Shown one piece after another: positions 23,004-33,706 of a stretch of DNA of 49,953 nucleotides; position 1 is the stretch's first letter, and every line of letters starts with the position of its first letter. Source of the DNA: Cerioporus squamosus (taxonomy: Eukaryota; Basidiomycota; Agaricomycetes; Polyporales; Polyporaceae). The position numbers were made by a program, and so were the translations under genes. The notes under the pieces were generated by a model. That model searched no databases. It was not told where the DNA came from and saw nothing but the letters and a program-made list of their open reading frames with translations. The DNA is taken from NCBI GenBank assembly GCA_022592435.1, contig JABYQS010000232.1, positions 1 through 49,953 of the forward strand. Reading direction: 5' to 3'.

Positions 23004-24771
23004 ATGCCGGCTTCTCGCGACTTGCGGTACTCCCCCTTCCGCACTATATCTGGCCTCGGCGATTCGGTCAACTGTATGCAATTCAGCACGGACGGTAGAT
23101 GGCTTGCGGCCGGCACAGACGATGGACACCTCGCTCTTTTTGACTACCAGGCTTGCGACTTTGCTGATATAGATATCGTTGCCACCGTCCCCGTCACGGC
23201 ACTTGTGTGGCACCCTTCCTTCAAGTACAGTATTTTCGTGGGATACAGCAATGGCGACATCTTCCTGTATCACATGGGATCGCACGTGAGTTCGTCTAAG
23301 TAGGCTCATCAACCACACGCTGACTCATTTCAAGCCCGAGCAAGAAGAATTCCCGAATGGTATGCGCATAGCCTGTGGACTCACAGGACCCGTCGAAGCT
23401 CTCGCAATCGACCACAGCACCTGTGTGTTGGCAGCCGCTATCGGCGGAGAAGTCGTGTTATGCAGACAGATGGATGACAGTTCGTATGATCGGTGTATGT
23501 CATGACGAGCCCGCTGCTCACTCACTTACAACTCTCTGTAGGTCAGTTTAGGATGCGGAAATTACCACATCCTCCCGCAAGGCGTGGGGACACCCCAGCG
23601 TCAAGCGCAGTCCCTTCGTCGGGAACCTCAGCCGGAGACCATCCTATTGAAGTCTTCCACGACGATGAGCTGAGGCCATGTGCTTTGCAGTATGCTGATG
23701 ATGGAAGGGCTATCATCGTCAGCTATGTACACCACGGCATCGTGTACGTCTAAGCATCCATATGCTTCTATGCTACACTGTTCTTATAACCTGTATCCAG
23801 ATGTTGGGATATTGAGGAACGGAAGATCCGGTGGAGGTTCTCGCCTGGGACACCCATGTAAGTCGTTGGAGTCATCAATAATGATATGATGGGTGGACTT
23901 ATCATGCAGTAGAGCACGTACAGCGATCTCGCCAGACGGGAACGCGGTAGTGGCCTACAACCTATCAGGCGGGTTCGATTACTACAAGTTTGGACAGTCC
24001 GGGCTCGCCCAGAGGTATCACGTATCACAAGAGAGAGATGTCTTTCTCCCCGTATGCTTCATCCACCAAGGTGACGCCTTGGTGGTTGGTTGCGCCCGTG
24101 GCGAGGTTACGATCATTGACCGAGAGGACGGTTCACCTCTCCAAGTCTTGCGTCATTCTGGTATGACATGCACATACCACATGCTCGCGCTTGCTGACAG
24201 GAAAATACAGAAGGCGGACTCATACAGGCTATCGTACGTGCCACCCGATACATCAGCGGGAACTTTCGCATAACTCCACGCTCAGGCATACACCATCATA
24301 AGCAGTACCAAGCACTTAATAGCGACGGGCTCTTCAGAACGTGGCAAACGCACCGCAGTCAGATTGTGGATTACGGACACTGGTACACATTTGGCGGTAG
24401 GTTAAGTGTCCGACTGCTGGGCCCGTAAGGACTGAACGCGGACCACCTAGGAGCAGATCCATGATGACTCTGGCATCTCAGACGTACAAGCTACGGACAC
24501 TGACATACCTCTGGCGGTAGGTGAATCGTCCAACTCCTGTCGTAAGTGCTGACCGCGAGCTACCTAGGAGCGCGCTCATAGTGAATCTGACGTCCCAGAC
24601 GACCAATCTGGGACTACTGTCATGGCCGAGACATCCGTTACCTCGAATTCACCGCTAAGTCCGGAACCGACAATTGGTGGCGGATTTCAGTGGTCAGTAT
24701 TCATGGTTTGCTTCAGCATCGTCGCTGGTCTTCTAGCGTGGCAATCAGGTGAGTTATTCGCCCTATGGTAG
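23004..24771 (+). CDS. WD40-repeat protein with a C-terminal membrane segment
   Basis: Start at 23,004 (MPASRDLRYSPF), about 55 bp after a TATTTATAT box. WD40-type blades are visible: VNCMQFSTDGRWLAAG with LALFDY, then VTALVWHP, then VEALAIDHSTCVLAAA, then CALQYADDGRAIIVS with CWDIEERKIRW, then RTAISPDGNAVVAY, and finally LIATGSSERGKRTAV with RLWI. Introns of about 50 nt separate the blades. After the propeller comes a short acidic region made of two similar units, then a hydrophobic segment (WSVFMVCFSIVAGLLAW), which predicts a tail anchor. The stop at 24,769-24,771 assumes no further splicing. Such proteins are common in agaricomycetes; the partner is unknown. Confidence 0.65.
24345..24605 (+). 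repeat. Tandem exon-intron duplication in the WD40 gene tail
   Basis: Two copies of about 120 bp lie in tandem, each with an exon end (TACGGACACTG...CTGGCG or TTGGCG), a GTAGGT donor, a matching short intron ending ACCTAG, and the next exon start (GAGC(A/G)). The encoded units are TDTGTHLAEQIHDDSG and TDTDIPLAERAHSESD. This is the second gene in the cluster with an exon-plus-intron duplication. Confidence 0.6.
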
Positions 24772-25380
24772 CGGTGGTCTTCGTAGATTCTTATGTAGTC
24801 CCGAGCAGCCAAGTTCTCATGTAGGGGGGACAAAACGTTGGTAAGTGTTGCGATCGACTCAAAATCCTCCGACTGATTGGTTGATTCATCGTGCCAGATT
24901 TCCCTCTCCGGCGCGGGCGATCATGGTGCCAATGGACCGGCCGTCATTGAATACTTGAAGCACTTGATAGCTTCGCTATACTCTGACTGTTATGCTGGTT
25001 GGTTAGATTAACGCCTCAATCCTCCTCAACTACAGCGAACTTCCTGCGATGCGACGGACAGTGCAGTGTCGGAGGAGGAGGAGATCGGGCGTAGACAGTT
25101 AGAGATATATTAGGCAGGTTTGCTCGTTGACGCCAATCGAATCGTTCGGGAGGCTATGTCCGTGTTTAAACACGCGCGCTCGGCCCGTGACAAGATAGCC
25201 GGCACAATTAGCTTTTGACACCTGCACTTCGCTACGTCGCTTTCGTCTTGCTTTCTCCTTCCACGTTTCCCATTTGAAAGGGCTTTAACTTGCAGGATGA
25301 CTTGATGAGCATCGTCGGTGAGTCTTCGTTCAACTTGGCTATCCTCAGACCAGACCACGGTGGCTCAGTTTGAGACCAGT

Positions 25381-27272
25381 ATGGCTCGCCGACCTCGCGT
25401 CTACATCCTGAACACACTCGTCACTCCTCCCAATGATGAGCTGCGTGGGCAATGGAAGGTACGACGCAACTGTTCTTCGTTTGTTGAGTGTCAGTTGAAC
25501 CGGCCATGCAGAAGAGGCAGCTGAATAGAAGGCATACCTACCTTCGGCATATCAACGGCCACGAGCGTACTGGTAGTGGAACATCAGCGTAAGCCTCACT
25601 TCGTCTCACACGTCGCTCGCTCATCATAGTTCAGGCAAGCTTCCGCCCCAGTGTTCCACATACCAGACGACTTCCACGAATCCCAGCAACCACGGAGTAC
25701 AGGAAGTCCAACGGTTGCCGACCCTCGAGGACCTTTCGAGGAACCGGGACCATCTGTGGACCCAGGAGCGTCTGCGGTTCCAACCGTACATGTCACCATG
25801 GAACGCAGTGCCCTCACGGGCGCAACGGCATCGGTCCCCATGGTCTCATCCCCAGGCGACGTTTGCTGCCTCGCGACTCAACAATCAGTCGGCGCTGCCA
25901 CCTCTCAGCTGCGAGTACGTTCCCTTTGGCGGTATATGTGATTTCAAAGGAAGCTCATCGCACTTGTCTCCAGGCCACTGGTTCTTCATGTCTGGCTGGA
26001 CCAGGACAAGAACGTCTTGGCGATATGTCGACCGTTTCCGACAGCGGAGAAGTTCGAGAGCAGGTAGTTGGCACGCTGGTACATGCCTCGTGGCCGGTCC
26101 TCGATTGGTCCTCGTCTCCGCTTCCGCATACGGAGGGCTCTCCCCGAGTATCAACTCCGGACTCCACTTTCGGTTCTCCTCCCGTGCACCGTGACCCGCC
26201 TTCGTCTTCTCGACGATCATCAACCCCTGCTGCTCGTGTCCCCAAGAAGACTCGGTTCATGATACATCCCTTGCCAGTCCTCAACGATGGAGTCGTGGAC
26301 TCCCTCGAAAGGATTAAAGGAGCAGAAGACCCTGTTGGAGTGCTGCCCAATCCGAACGGGGGGGTTCGGGGCAGGGAGTCGTCTTCATCCACGCTGCCCG
26401 CCGCATCTGACGATAGCCTGCCATCTTCGCATGCTCAGATTGCCCCACAGCCTTCGTGTCGGCTTGCGCTGGTTTCTTCCAGCCACGTACGGAGCGATCC
26501 CCGGGTAGTCTCATCGACAACTACTGTCGATGGCGGCGATAGCTCATCTGCCTTCCCGACGATGTTCTATCGAGAGCAGCCGGAGTCCGCTGTGGAAGGT
26601 ACAGCGTCAGGAAATCCCGTAGAACACGGGACTACCTCCCTATTATCGTCTCTCACAGGCTCAGACTTCCAGCAGACGCGATGTATCCGGCTCAACTCCC
26701 CACTTCCGAGAGGATCTCCGTCCCTTGTTATGTCCGCACTTACTCCCAAGCCTCACCGGCCGTCCCAACCAAAGTCTTCGTCGGCATTGAATGCGCCTTC
26801 ACCAGTGTCGGCGGAGACGCCCCGTACGCACTTCAAGATTCAGCCCAAGTCCGAGGATCCAATCGACCGTGTCCCTCGGTCCCCAACGAACCTCATTCCT
26901 GTCGATACTATCCGGCCGTTCAGGGTCGGTACGGGGGACGGTTTTACTCGGTTGTGGAAGACCAGCGCGCCGTACTTCTTGAGGGAACCTCCGTCTTTTA
27001 ACACGGACGTCGGCGACCTCTATCTGCATGAAAACTCCGTCACCCACGATGTTCAAGTTTGGATGTGGAACTCCAAGTGGGTGGTGCCCCGTCAATGCGA
27101 CCCACACCCGTCCTTGGAGGACCGCTTCTTGTGGTTTCGCACGAAGTGGGCACCAAGCTGGGTCCAGTGGAGCACTATATGCACGTACAAGAGCAAGGAA
27201 CGAGCGGACAAAGTTCAGCGCGCAGTTCAGGTCAGTTCAGGGTTCGCTTCTCTTGACGTGTCCACTTACTGA
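25381..27272 (+). CDS. Ser/Pro-rich unknown protein with a conserved-looking C-terminal block
   Basis: An ATG at 25,381 (MARRPRVYILNTLV) is followed by short exons and then one long open exon from about 25,975. That exon is dominated by Ser, Pro, Thr and Val and lacks predicted order. The last 120 residues are different: FKIQPKSEDPIDRV, FLREPPSFNTDVGDLYLH and VQVWMWNSKWV look like a folded, Trp-rich domain. The stop is at 27,272. No family is recognised. It is the last gene of the plus-strand run. Confidence 0.45.
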
Positions 27273-27534
27273 TGCGCTAGTTCAGGGTCGACAGCACACC
27301 GACTAGACCTCTGACATTATGATCATCATGTAGCTATCAGAGATATCATACACATGCATCTAGGCTTCGGGCTCGTCTACATTAGAGTCCATAGCGGGAA
27401 CGCGCATCAATCGCAGCATCTAGTGGGAATAGGAGCGTCATGGCCTAGCAACACACAAGCCACAATGTACTCACCTGATCAAGACGAAGAATGTGTGCGC
27501 AAGGCTTGGCTACTTCTGCGAAGTGCAACATGTT
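27273..27534. other. Short convergent intergenic region
   Basis: Nothing is recognised between the Ser/Pro-rich gene and the Plavaka-type fragment, which face each other tail to tail. Confidence 0.3.
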
Positions 27535-28782
27535 TCAAACTATGTGGCATGGGACTTGAGAAGGAGATGGGTGGGTGGATGATACAGTGATAGAGCTCTG
27601 CCGCGTCGCATTTGGCATACACCGACCGTCCGCCGGCGTTGCAGATGTTATGCTCTTGTAAGCGCAGAAGGGAAGCGTGGAGTCGCTCGGGTAGAGGGCG
27701 AAGCATCGAGTGCAACAGGGGTAGTTGCGGAGAGTAGGTTCCAACTTGTACCGTCGCAGGATTGTGCACGGGTTCGGCACTATGTCGTCCACGAGAGCTG
27801 TGTCTGTCTTCGTGAGGGTATCCGTGTCCCGCGCGAACAACAGGGTGACTGCCGTGGTCGCGCGGAAGCCGGCAAGTAGGAGTTGGCACGCGCGCCGAGT
27901 CAGGCCCTCGAGGAGATGCATGATGAGAACGACGAGGAACGTGGTGTGAAGGACAACCTCTCTGGAAGACCATACGGCCCATGATGATTCGAAGAGGCGA
28001 TCTGCATGAGCACAGACATGAGATCGCAGAGGACAGATAGACGACCCATGAGACCTACCTGTGCGCACAGAAACCTCGTGAACATCATCTGGTGAGGGTA
28101 TACCTTGTCTCTGTCTGTCCCATTCGTCATTCTTGAAGTTCTCCAGGTTGTCGAGATCGTGCCGTACACGTTCCAGGAGGGCCTCCCGAAGAGCATCGAC
28201 ATCCGGATGCGATACCGCGTGACGAGCTGTTAGAACGCGGAAGATGTCGACCAGAGTATGCTCAAACCGTAGCACGAGAGAGTTCTCGCTAGCATCCACA
28301 CGCAAAGCTCCCGGGCCGTGATTGACTATGGCTTCGTCGGTAATAGGACGACGAGGGTAGTCGCCATAGGTGCGCGGGTCATGCACGAAGTTGAGGGTCT
28401 GCCCAGCAAGGGGAAACGCCATGTGAGCTTCGCGGAGTACTTGGTCGGAGCGTTGCAGAGCAATCAATTCGTCGCGCAGTGCGTCCATATCCTCGTCGCT
28501 GGTCGCATGATGAGAGGGCGATGGACCGGGGAAGGGGTAGGTAGGAGATGGGGCGGTATTTTCGGGTGGGACTATTGGGGACCTTGCCGGTTTATCGGAG
28601 GACGTTGGCGGTGAGGTGGAAGTAGCATCGGGACTCAGCGTGAGTTGCGCGACAGCCCTCTCAACCCGCAGAACATCGTCGGCAGTAGTTGACTTGTGCA
28701 ACTCGTCCGCCAACCGCTGCAGCTCCGCGTCTTGTTTTCGCCGGCGTGCAGTGGAAGAACTCGCCTTAGACTTCGGTTTCAT
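27535..28782 (-). pseudogene. N-terminal fragment of a Plavaka-type (CACTA/Tnp2-like) transposase
   Basis: The start at 28,782 (MKPKSKASSSTARRRK) opens a long minus-strand frame. Motifs in order are a Ser/Pro-rich linker, LDNLENFKNDEWDRQR, LIMHLLEGLTRRACQ and YPCCTRCFALYPSD. These match the pre-catalytic part of agaricomycete Plavaka/Tnp2-like proteins, where an EWERQR motif precedes a 'CCPxCFALYP' zinc-ribbon-like segment. The frame ends shortly after that segment, so the DDE catalytic domain is absent. I infer a truncated, non-autonomous remnant. Exon edges inside 27,980-28,080 are uncertain. Confidence 0.6.
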
Positions 28783-29085
28783 GAGGGTAAGGGGGTGAGG
28801 GCCGTGATAGCAGGAGTAGAAGAGGCACAGGAATCGCATCAGGATCCAAGACGGTTGATTTGATGGTCGGGAGGGTACCGATAAGTATGTTGATGATAAC
28901 TCGAATGACAAGCTCGTACGGTGCGCATACACCCATAACACGATGTGGAACATTTATTTACTGAAAAGCAACCCCTATCGGGGACAATCGATGGTAAATT
29001 AGGATTATGAGTACGCGAGTAGATGCAAAGTAGATGACACAGGTCAGCTTACGAGGCTAAATCAGAGGCACAGCACAGCGCGCAC

Positions 29086-30036
29086 TCAGATGATTATGCA
29101 GCTCCATCCTTCGCTATCCACGCCTGGCTGCGGGACGTCAAAGATGCTCGAACGGCCGTCACGAGGGAAGAGGACAGCTCGTCGGCTGTTCCAAGCACCC
29201 GCATCTTCGTCGGGATGGAAGACAACGGAGTCGTCTTCATCGCGCGGAGGTGGAGAGGCGGATTCTTCGGTGAGAATGTCCTGGGATGTCTCACGTTGTC
29301 CCGCTGCCATGCGGGTGGACGAGCGGAGAGTTCGAGAGGTAGATGCGCCAGAATGACCGCCCTGGGATGTCTATGAGTGACGAACTCCACATGAAAGACA
29401 GTCCTCACCGTTACTCCTGCCGCATCATCAGTCTGGTCGACCTGAGGTCTCGGTTCGCCGTGCGAGTCCCGCGTTGCACGCAATCTGGCCTGCTTGGCCG
29501 CTATCTGCTCGCGCAACTTATCAGCCTTCACGGCGTCGCGCGTGATGTACCTTATGCGGTTAGCAATAGTCTCGTCTTGATTGCGGATGAGGGCAGTGAC
29601 CGTCGCCATGTCGCGTCTGACCTGGTTGCGCCGTTTGCGGAGATGCGCACTGGCATGGCTGATCTCGACTCTCCTTCTGTGGAGTCGTCTGGTGAGCCAA
29701 ATGGTCCAGGACAGTATGAGTGACGTACTTCGAGAGCGCCGTCCGCTTGTCTCGTTCGTAGTCGCGATCCTTCATGGACAGTTCTAGTATGATACCGTCG
29801 TCCAGTTTCAACCTGTTTGTCATGTCACATCGGAAGGGACAGAATGCCTGCGAAGTGGCGATGATATTCTTGAAGCATCCGAAACAAATGACGTGTCCTG
29901 CGGGAGTCTGTCAGCGTGGGTGGCTAAGTACAAGACTAGACACAGCCTACTTACCGCACTTGACCAGGGACACAGGCCGGTCATTGACCTGGTCCTGGGC
30001 GAACCTCGAAGTGCATATAAAACACTTGGCGTGCAT
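29086..30036 (-). CDS. RING-finger protein, left copy
   Basis: Start at 30,036 (MHAKCFICTSRFAQDQ). The RING is read across an intron at about 29,905-29,960: CFIC, then SLVKCGHVICFGCF, then CPFRC. This is a short RING-HC domain that would bind two zinc ions and act as an E3 ubiquitin ligase (family knowledge). A coiled-coil-like helix follows (ADKLREQIAAKQARLR), then an acidic tail (PPPRDEDDSVVFHPDED) joined over an intron. The protein ends SCIII just outside the repeat arm, whereas the right copy ends SCRIM. It is divergent from the small gene at 30,622. Confidence 0.65.
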
Positions 30037-30621
30037 AGTCGACTGGTTGGCCGGTTGGCTCAACCGAGCTACGGATCGAGGTGCTATATCTGGCAACCAC
30101 TGCCAAACGTCGTTTATCAGTACAGCTCAAAGCAGACAATGGCTGATGCGCACTTCTGCAAGGAATCGTTTGCCGGACTAGACGCAAGATAATGCGGCAT
30201 TGGACAAGTGCAAGGACAGCCGGGCGGCTACGCTCCACGTGTGCACGTCCGGAAGCGGACAGTGAGACGCCAAGTGGGTTTGTTCTCAGGCTCTTGCACC
30301 CGCACCCTCTGAGTCACTGACAACTCACTCGATATCACAGCTCGCGACAATCCCGTTTGTTCGGTCGGACGGTCAGAAACACGGCATGTTGGAACGCCAC
30401 GAACTTCGCCCTGCTTTGTGGCGTCCGCTTCCCGGGGAAAACTGGGCCCCGTAGTCCGGATGCCCATATTCAAAGAGACTCAACGCGTGCGAGTGCGCGA
30501 GAGGCAGGATAAAGAGCTCTCTGTGGCACGTCTCGCTACGCTCCCGATCTCGTTTCTACCTCTGTCTCCCGCACTCCCGCACTCTCTCTTTCCGCGCTAC
30601 CCTGCCGTTGTCGTACGAGAC

Positions 30622-31249
30622 ATGCCTTGCCCACAACCAGCCGTGCCCCTTCGTGTCGCGTGCCCGGTGAGCGATGTCAGTATAGTTCTTTGTTGCTTGC
30701 CTGGCGTTCACTGACCATACGTGACAGGGCCGAAACCACTCCTTCCAAGGGCTCTACTTCACGAGTGCCTCCCAGGAAGCCCTCCCGATCGACGTCGTGA
30801 CCATCTTCCCGCCCGTCGAGAACGCACTCGCCAAACGCTACCCTGTGTTCGAGAACATCATGGGACCTCTACCGCACATTCATGAGTGTGCCGTGCGCGT
30901 CTTCGACATCGAGCACAAAGAGTATCGCTTCCTTGTTGCATTCCAGCCCCGACCGCACTCTCCACCCAACCAAGCCTTGTTGAAGATCGTCCCGCACGTT
31001 CGAGTTCGAGGAGAGATCCTCGTCGTGCGCTCAGGCAAGTCTGTGCTCATACAAGCCATGGGAGGGCGTTCAGCCGTGGCAGCCGCCAAGCTCGCTGTGG
31101 GCAAGTGAGTCTCGGAAGTCATTGTCTCGACGTTGCTCCCCTCTGACCGGTATCGTCACAGGTTCATCATCGAGCTGGATTACCACATGTCCCGCTACCG
31201 TGGCAAGCGCGTCGTGCCTCCCCTCACAACCTTCATAGATCACATGTAA
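30622..31249 (+). CDS. Small unknown protein, left copy
   Basis: The start at 30,622 gives MPCPQPAVPLRVACP; splicing follows at about 30,667-30,727 (GTGAGC..ACAG) and 31,106-31,161. The roughly 180-residue product contains FQGLYFTSASQEALP, VVTIFPPVENALAKR, RVFDIEHKEYRFLVA and a hydrophilic end (YHMSRYRGKRV). I do not recognise a family. A GATAAAG element about 115 bp upstream may be its promoter. The gene is present unchanged at protein level in the right arm. Confidence 0.55.
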
Positions 31250-31432
31250 CACTCCTGCATCCCCCTCCCCCGCGAACTTCATGCTGCGTGTAGATGTCAA
31301 GCTGTCGTATTGTAGACGTCTATTATATTCGATGCGTTTCCACCCTACAGTTCCTGTGTGCGCGATGCAGCGATAGCCCCCTCTACGCCGCAGTCCTCGC
31401 CGCTCGGCCTTGCTTCGCAGGGGCTGCATAGC

Positions 31433-31462
31433 TCCTCCTCCTCCTCCTCCTCCTCCTCCTCC
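31433..31462. repeat. (CTC)n microsatellite in the left arm
   Basis: About ten CTC triplets follow the small gene; the same tract is present in reverse complement at about 45,735-45,764. The Ser-rich open frame across it is probably not a gene. Confidence 0.8.
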
Positions 31463-31910
31463 CGGACAAAGACGGTTCGGCGGACGAGACTAACCCATCT
31501 CCGGCAAGTGGCTTGTTCTCAATTGATGATTGGAAGTTGACTGACGGCTCCGGCCAGCCAATCAGGAGCGAGCTCAGTTAAGCGGCGATAGTCACATGTT
31601 GTGCCTTGCCAGATTCTGGCCAATCAGGAGCGAGGGCAGCTCAGTGCTGAACCTCGAGCGCCCACTCCACTTGGTTCTTGGCGTCCGACACAGAGGCCCG
31701 CAATGCGCGAGGGCGTGTCCCGTCCGTACATCCTCTCGGGATTCATACCATTACTCATTCTACTTCCATGCAGGATATCAACTCGGCGGTTAAACGGCTA
31801 TGTGCGTCGGTCGCTATCGACGACGTCCACCCGCCGCGGAGGTTAATATCCCGGCGCCACAGGGTTCCCGAACGGTCTCGGTGTGTGTACCCGGTCCTCC
31901 GTCCCACAAT

Positions 31911-32255
31911 TCAGCCTTGAGGTCCTAAGTCCTCTATTTCGGCCATCCATCGACGCGCGGCCTCGTCATCTCCTGTCTTCTGGCGGGTAATCGGTGCGTG
32001 GATCCCGTATCTGGAGTCATCGTCACAAAGGTTCCTGCGCGACCTCGCTGACATGTGCTCATCGCGCGGAACAGAGAAGATTCTTTTCCCAGATGCGTGG
32101 CCGACCTCCTTGCTCATATCAGAGGGATGCATTGTCCCGGTGGCAAGGGGACAATGGTGCATGTCCCGACTGCAGGTCCAGAAGCCAACGGAGTGGCACA
32201 AACCGTGTAACTCGGTGGCACACCAAGTCCACGAATCTCGCGGCGCAGGTGACAC
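31911..32255 (-). CDS. Unknown gene, 3' end within the repeat arm
   Basis: The minus-strand frame ends DDEAARRWMAEIEDLG then PQG and a stop at 31,911. The end is shared with 1-51 and with 45,214-45,285, but the upstream parts differ between copies. The 5' structure could not be resolved, and the first 70 codons of the open frame may not be coding. Confidence 0.35.
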   Translation of the reverse strand: MSPAPRDSWTWCATELHGLCHSVGFWTCSRDMHHCPLATGTMHPSDMSKEVGHASGKRIFSVPRDEHMSARSRRNLCDDDSRYGIHAPITRQKTGDDEAARRWMAEIEDLGPQG

Positions 32256-32425
32256 TGGGCGAGGTGCGTTCGGTGCGTCTGAGGCCGGGTAGATGCCGCT
32301 CGACGTATAAGACTGATCGCAGAGTAAGCCTCCTCGTCACTCAAGCAGCATCCGAGTCGTCACTACCCGCACCATCCTGTCTTTCCACCCACCAATCCCT
32401 CTCGTACCATCGCCATCACATCACC

Positions 32426-33264
32426 ATGAACGCACTTTTCCTTGGCACCCAGCAAACCACCACGTGAGTATGCATGCGATTGCGATGGATAACGCTGACA
32501 CGCGGCTTCCAGTTCGATCGTCCCTGTCTTCTCCGGCGCATGCGTCGAGCTGACAACTTCTCCCCGCAACTCTGGACCATTCGCAGTTGATGAGCGCCAG
32601 GTGGAGCTTGTCTTTGTGATTGTCGCCGAGATTGCTCCCAATGCATGTACGTTCCTCCGCTCCCGCCCTTACCAACGTCTCCAGCGTGTTCTGAGCATGG
32701 TGCCCATGTAGTCGCCATAGTCGCTCGAGATAACTATCACGCCCGTGAAGGACGCCCTCGGTCTCGCCTCGACGCTCCTCGTCGTAGCACCTTCATGTCT
32801 GAGATCGACGAAGAGCTCTCCATCGCTACAGATGAGGTCAGTCTTGATTTGTCACCTCCCTGCGCAGTGCTAACGGTGCGTTTCAGGACTCCCGCACTGT
32901 TGCCCTCAAGCCAGACGATTATGCAGTCTGGTTCCAGTTCGCTTTCGAGTATGATCTGGAGTACTGGGGATTCCTCACGGCAATCACCCATGTGAGGAGC
33001 CTCCAGGTGACCCGCCGGGAGCTCGTCGAGCAACAGTTCGTTCGTCTCCGCCACGAATTCTTGACGTTCTTCAAGCCGAAGGTAGCGCCATACAACGACC
33101 CCGAGGAGCTTGAGCGGATGCGGCTGAAGGAGGAGCGGGCGCAGGAGGAGGATGGCGATGACGATGACGACGGTGAGGACGGTGACTCGGACACCATGGA
33201 CGATGGTATGTCGATGCTTTGCCGGTTCGCGGTGTCAAGCCACCCTCGCTCATTGCCCCCATAG
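32426..33264 (+). CDS. Unknown protein with an acidic tail
   Basis: The start at 32,426 gives MNALFLGTQQTTT. Introns lie near 32,464-32,512, 32,648-32,709 and 32,836-32,886. Segments include QVELVFVIVAEIAPN, LKPDDYAVWFQFAFEYD and VEQQFVRLRHEFLTFF. The C-terminus has an EERAQEEDGDDDDDGE tail. A decayed copy of the VWFQFAFEYD exon lies at 39,050-39,190. No family is recognised. The stop at 33,264 assumes read-through of a possible donor near 33,208. Confidence 0.5.
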
Positions 33265-33706
33265 CTTCCGATGTTGTACTGGTTGAGTGAGCCGCTGTAT
33301 GTATACCCTAGTGCCTCCCAGTCGCGTCCTCTTGATGTGCACCCCACATCACTTCTGTTCATCGTCGCTTTAGCCTCCGATACTCTACTTGTCCAGCGAA
33401 TCGTTGTATCCATACTTAGAGGGTTTCGCAATCCATGTTTTCTTGATGCCTCCCTTTGTGTACTCTGCACTTTGTCCGACTCTTTGGCTGATCGGATAGG
33501 ATAATGCTGCGCTCAATGTTCGTGCGCATGAATGTTCGGGCTGACTAGCGTGCAAGGGAGTTATGCGGCAGCGTAGCTATCTCAACTACTTGAGCCGAGG
33601 GCCTCCTTCGACGCTCCAAACATTTATGAACTGAAATCAGTTGCAGATCCGACATCTACTATACAATACAACAGCCTACAACAGCTACTTGCGACCATTA
33701 CCTCGT
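33265..33706. other. Convergent intergenic region
   Basis: No gene is recognised between the acidic-tailed gene and the 3' end of the kinase gene. The open frames are short. Confidence 0.35.

Larger units (their letters stand above)
29097..31983 (+). repeat. Left arm of a 2,887-bp inverted duplication
   Basis: It is the reverse complement of 45,214-48,100 with the same length, so there are no net indels. I found three substitutions, at about 29,293, 29,460 and 31,035. The arm contains a RING gene, a small unknown gene and the 3' end of a third gene. Similarity continues beyond both ends at lower identity. Confidence 0.9.
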
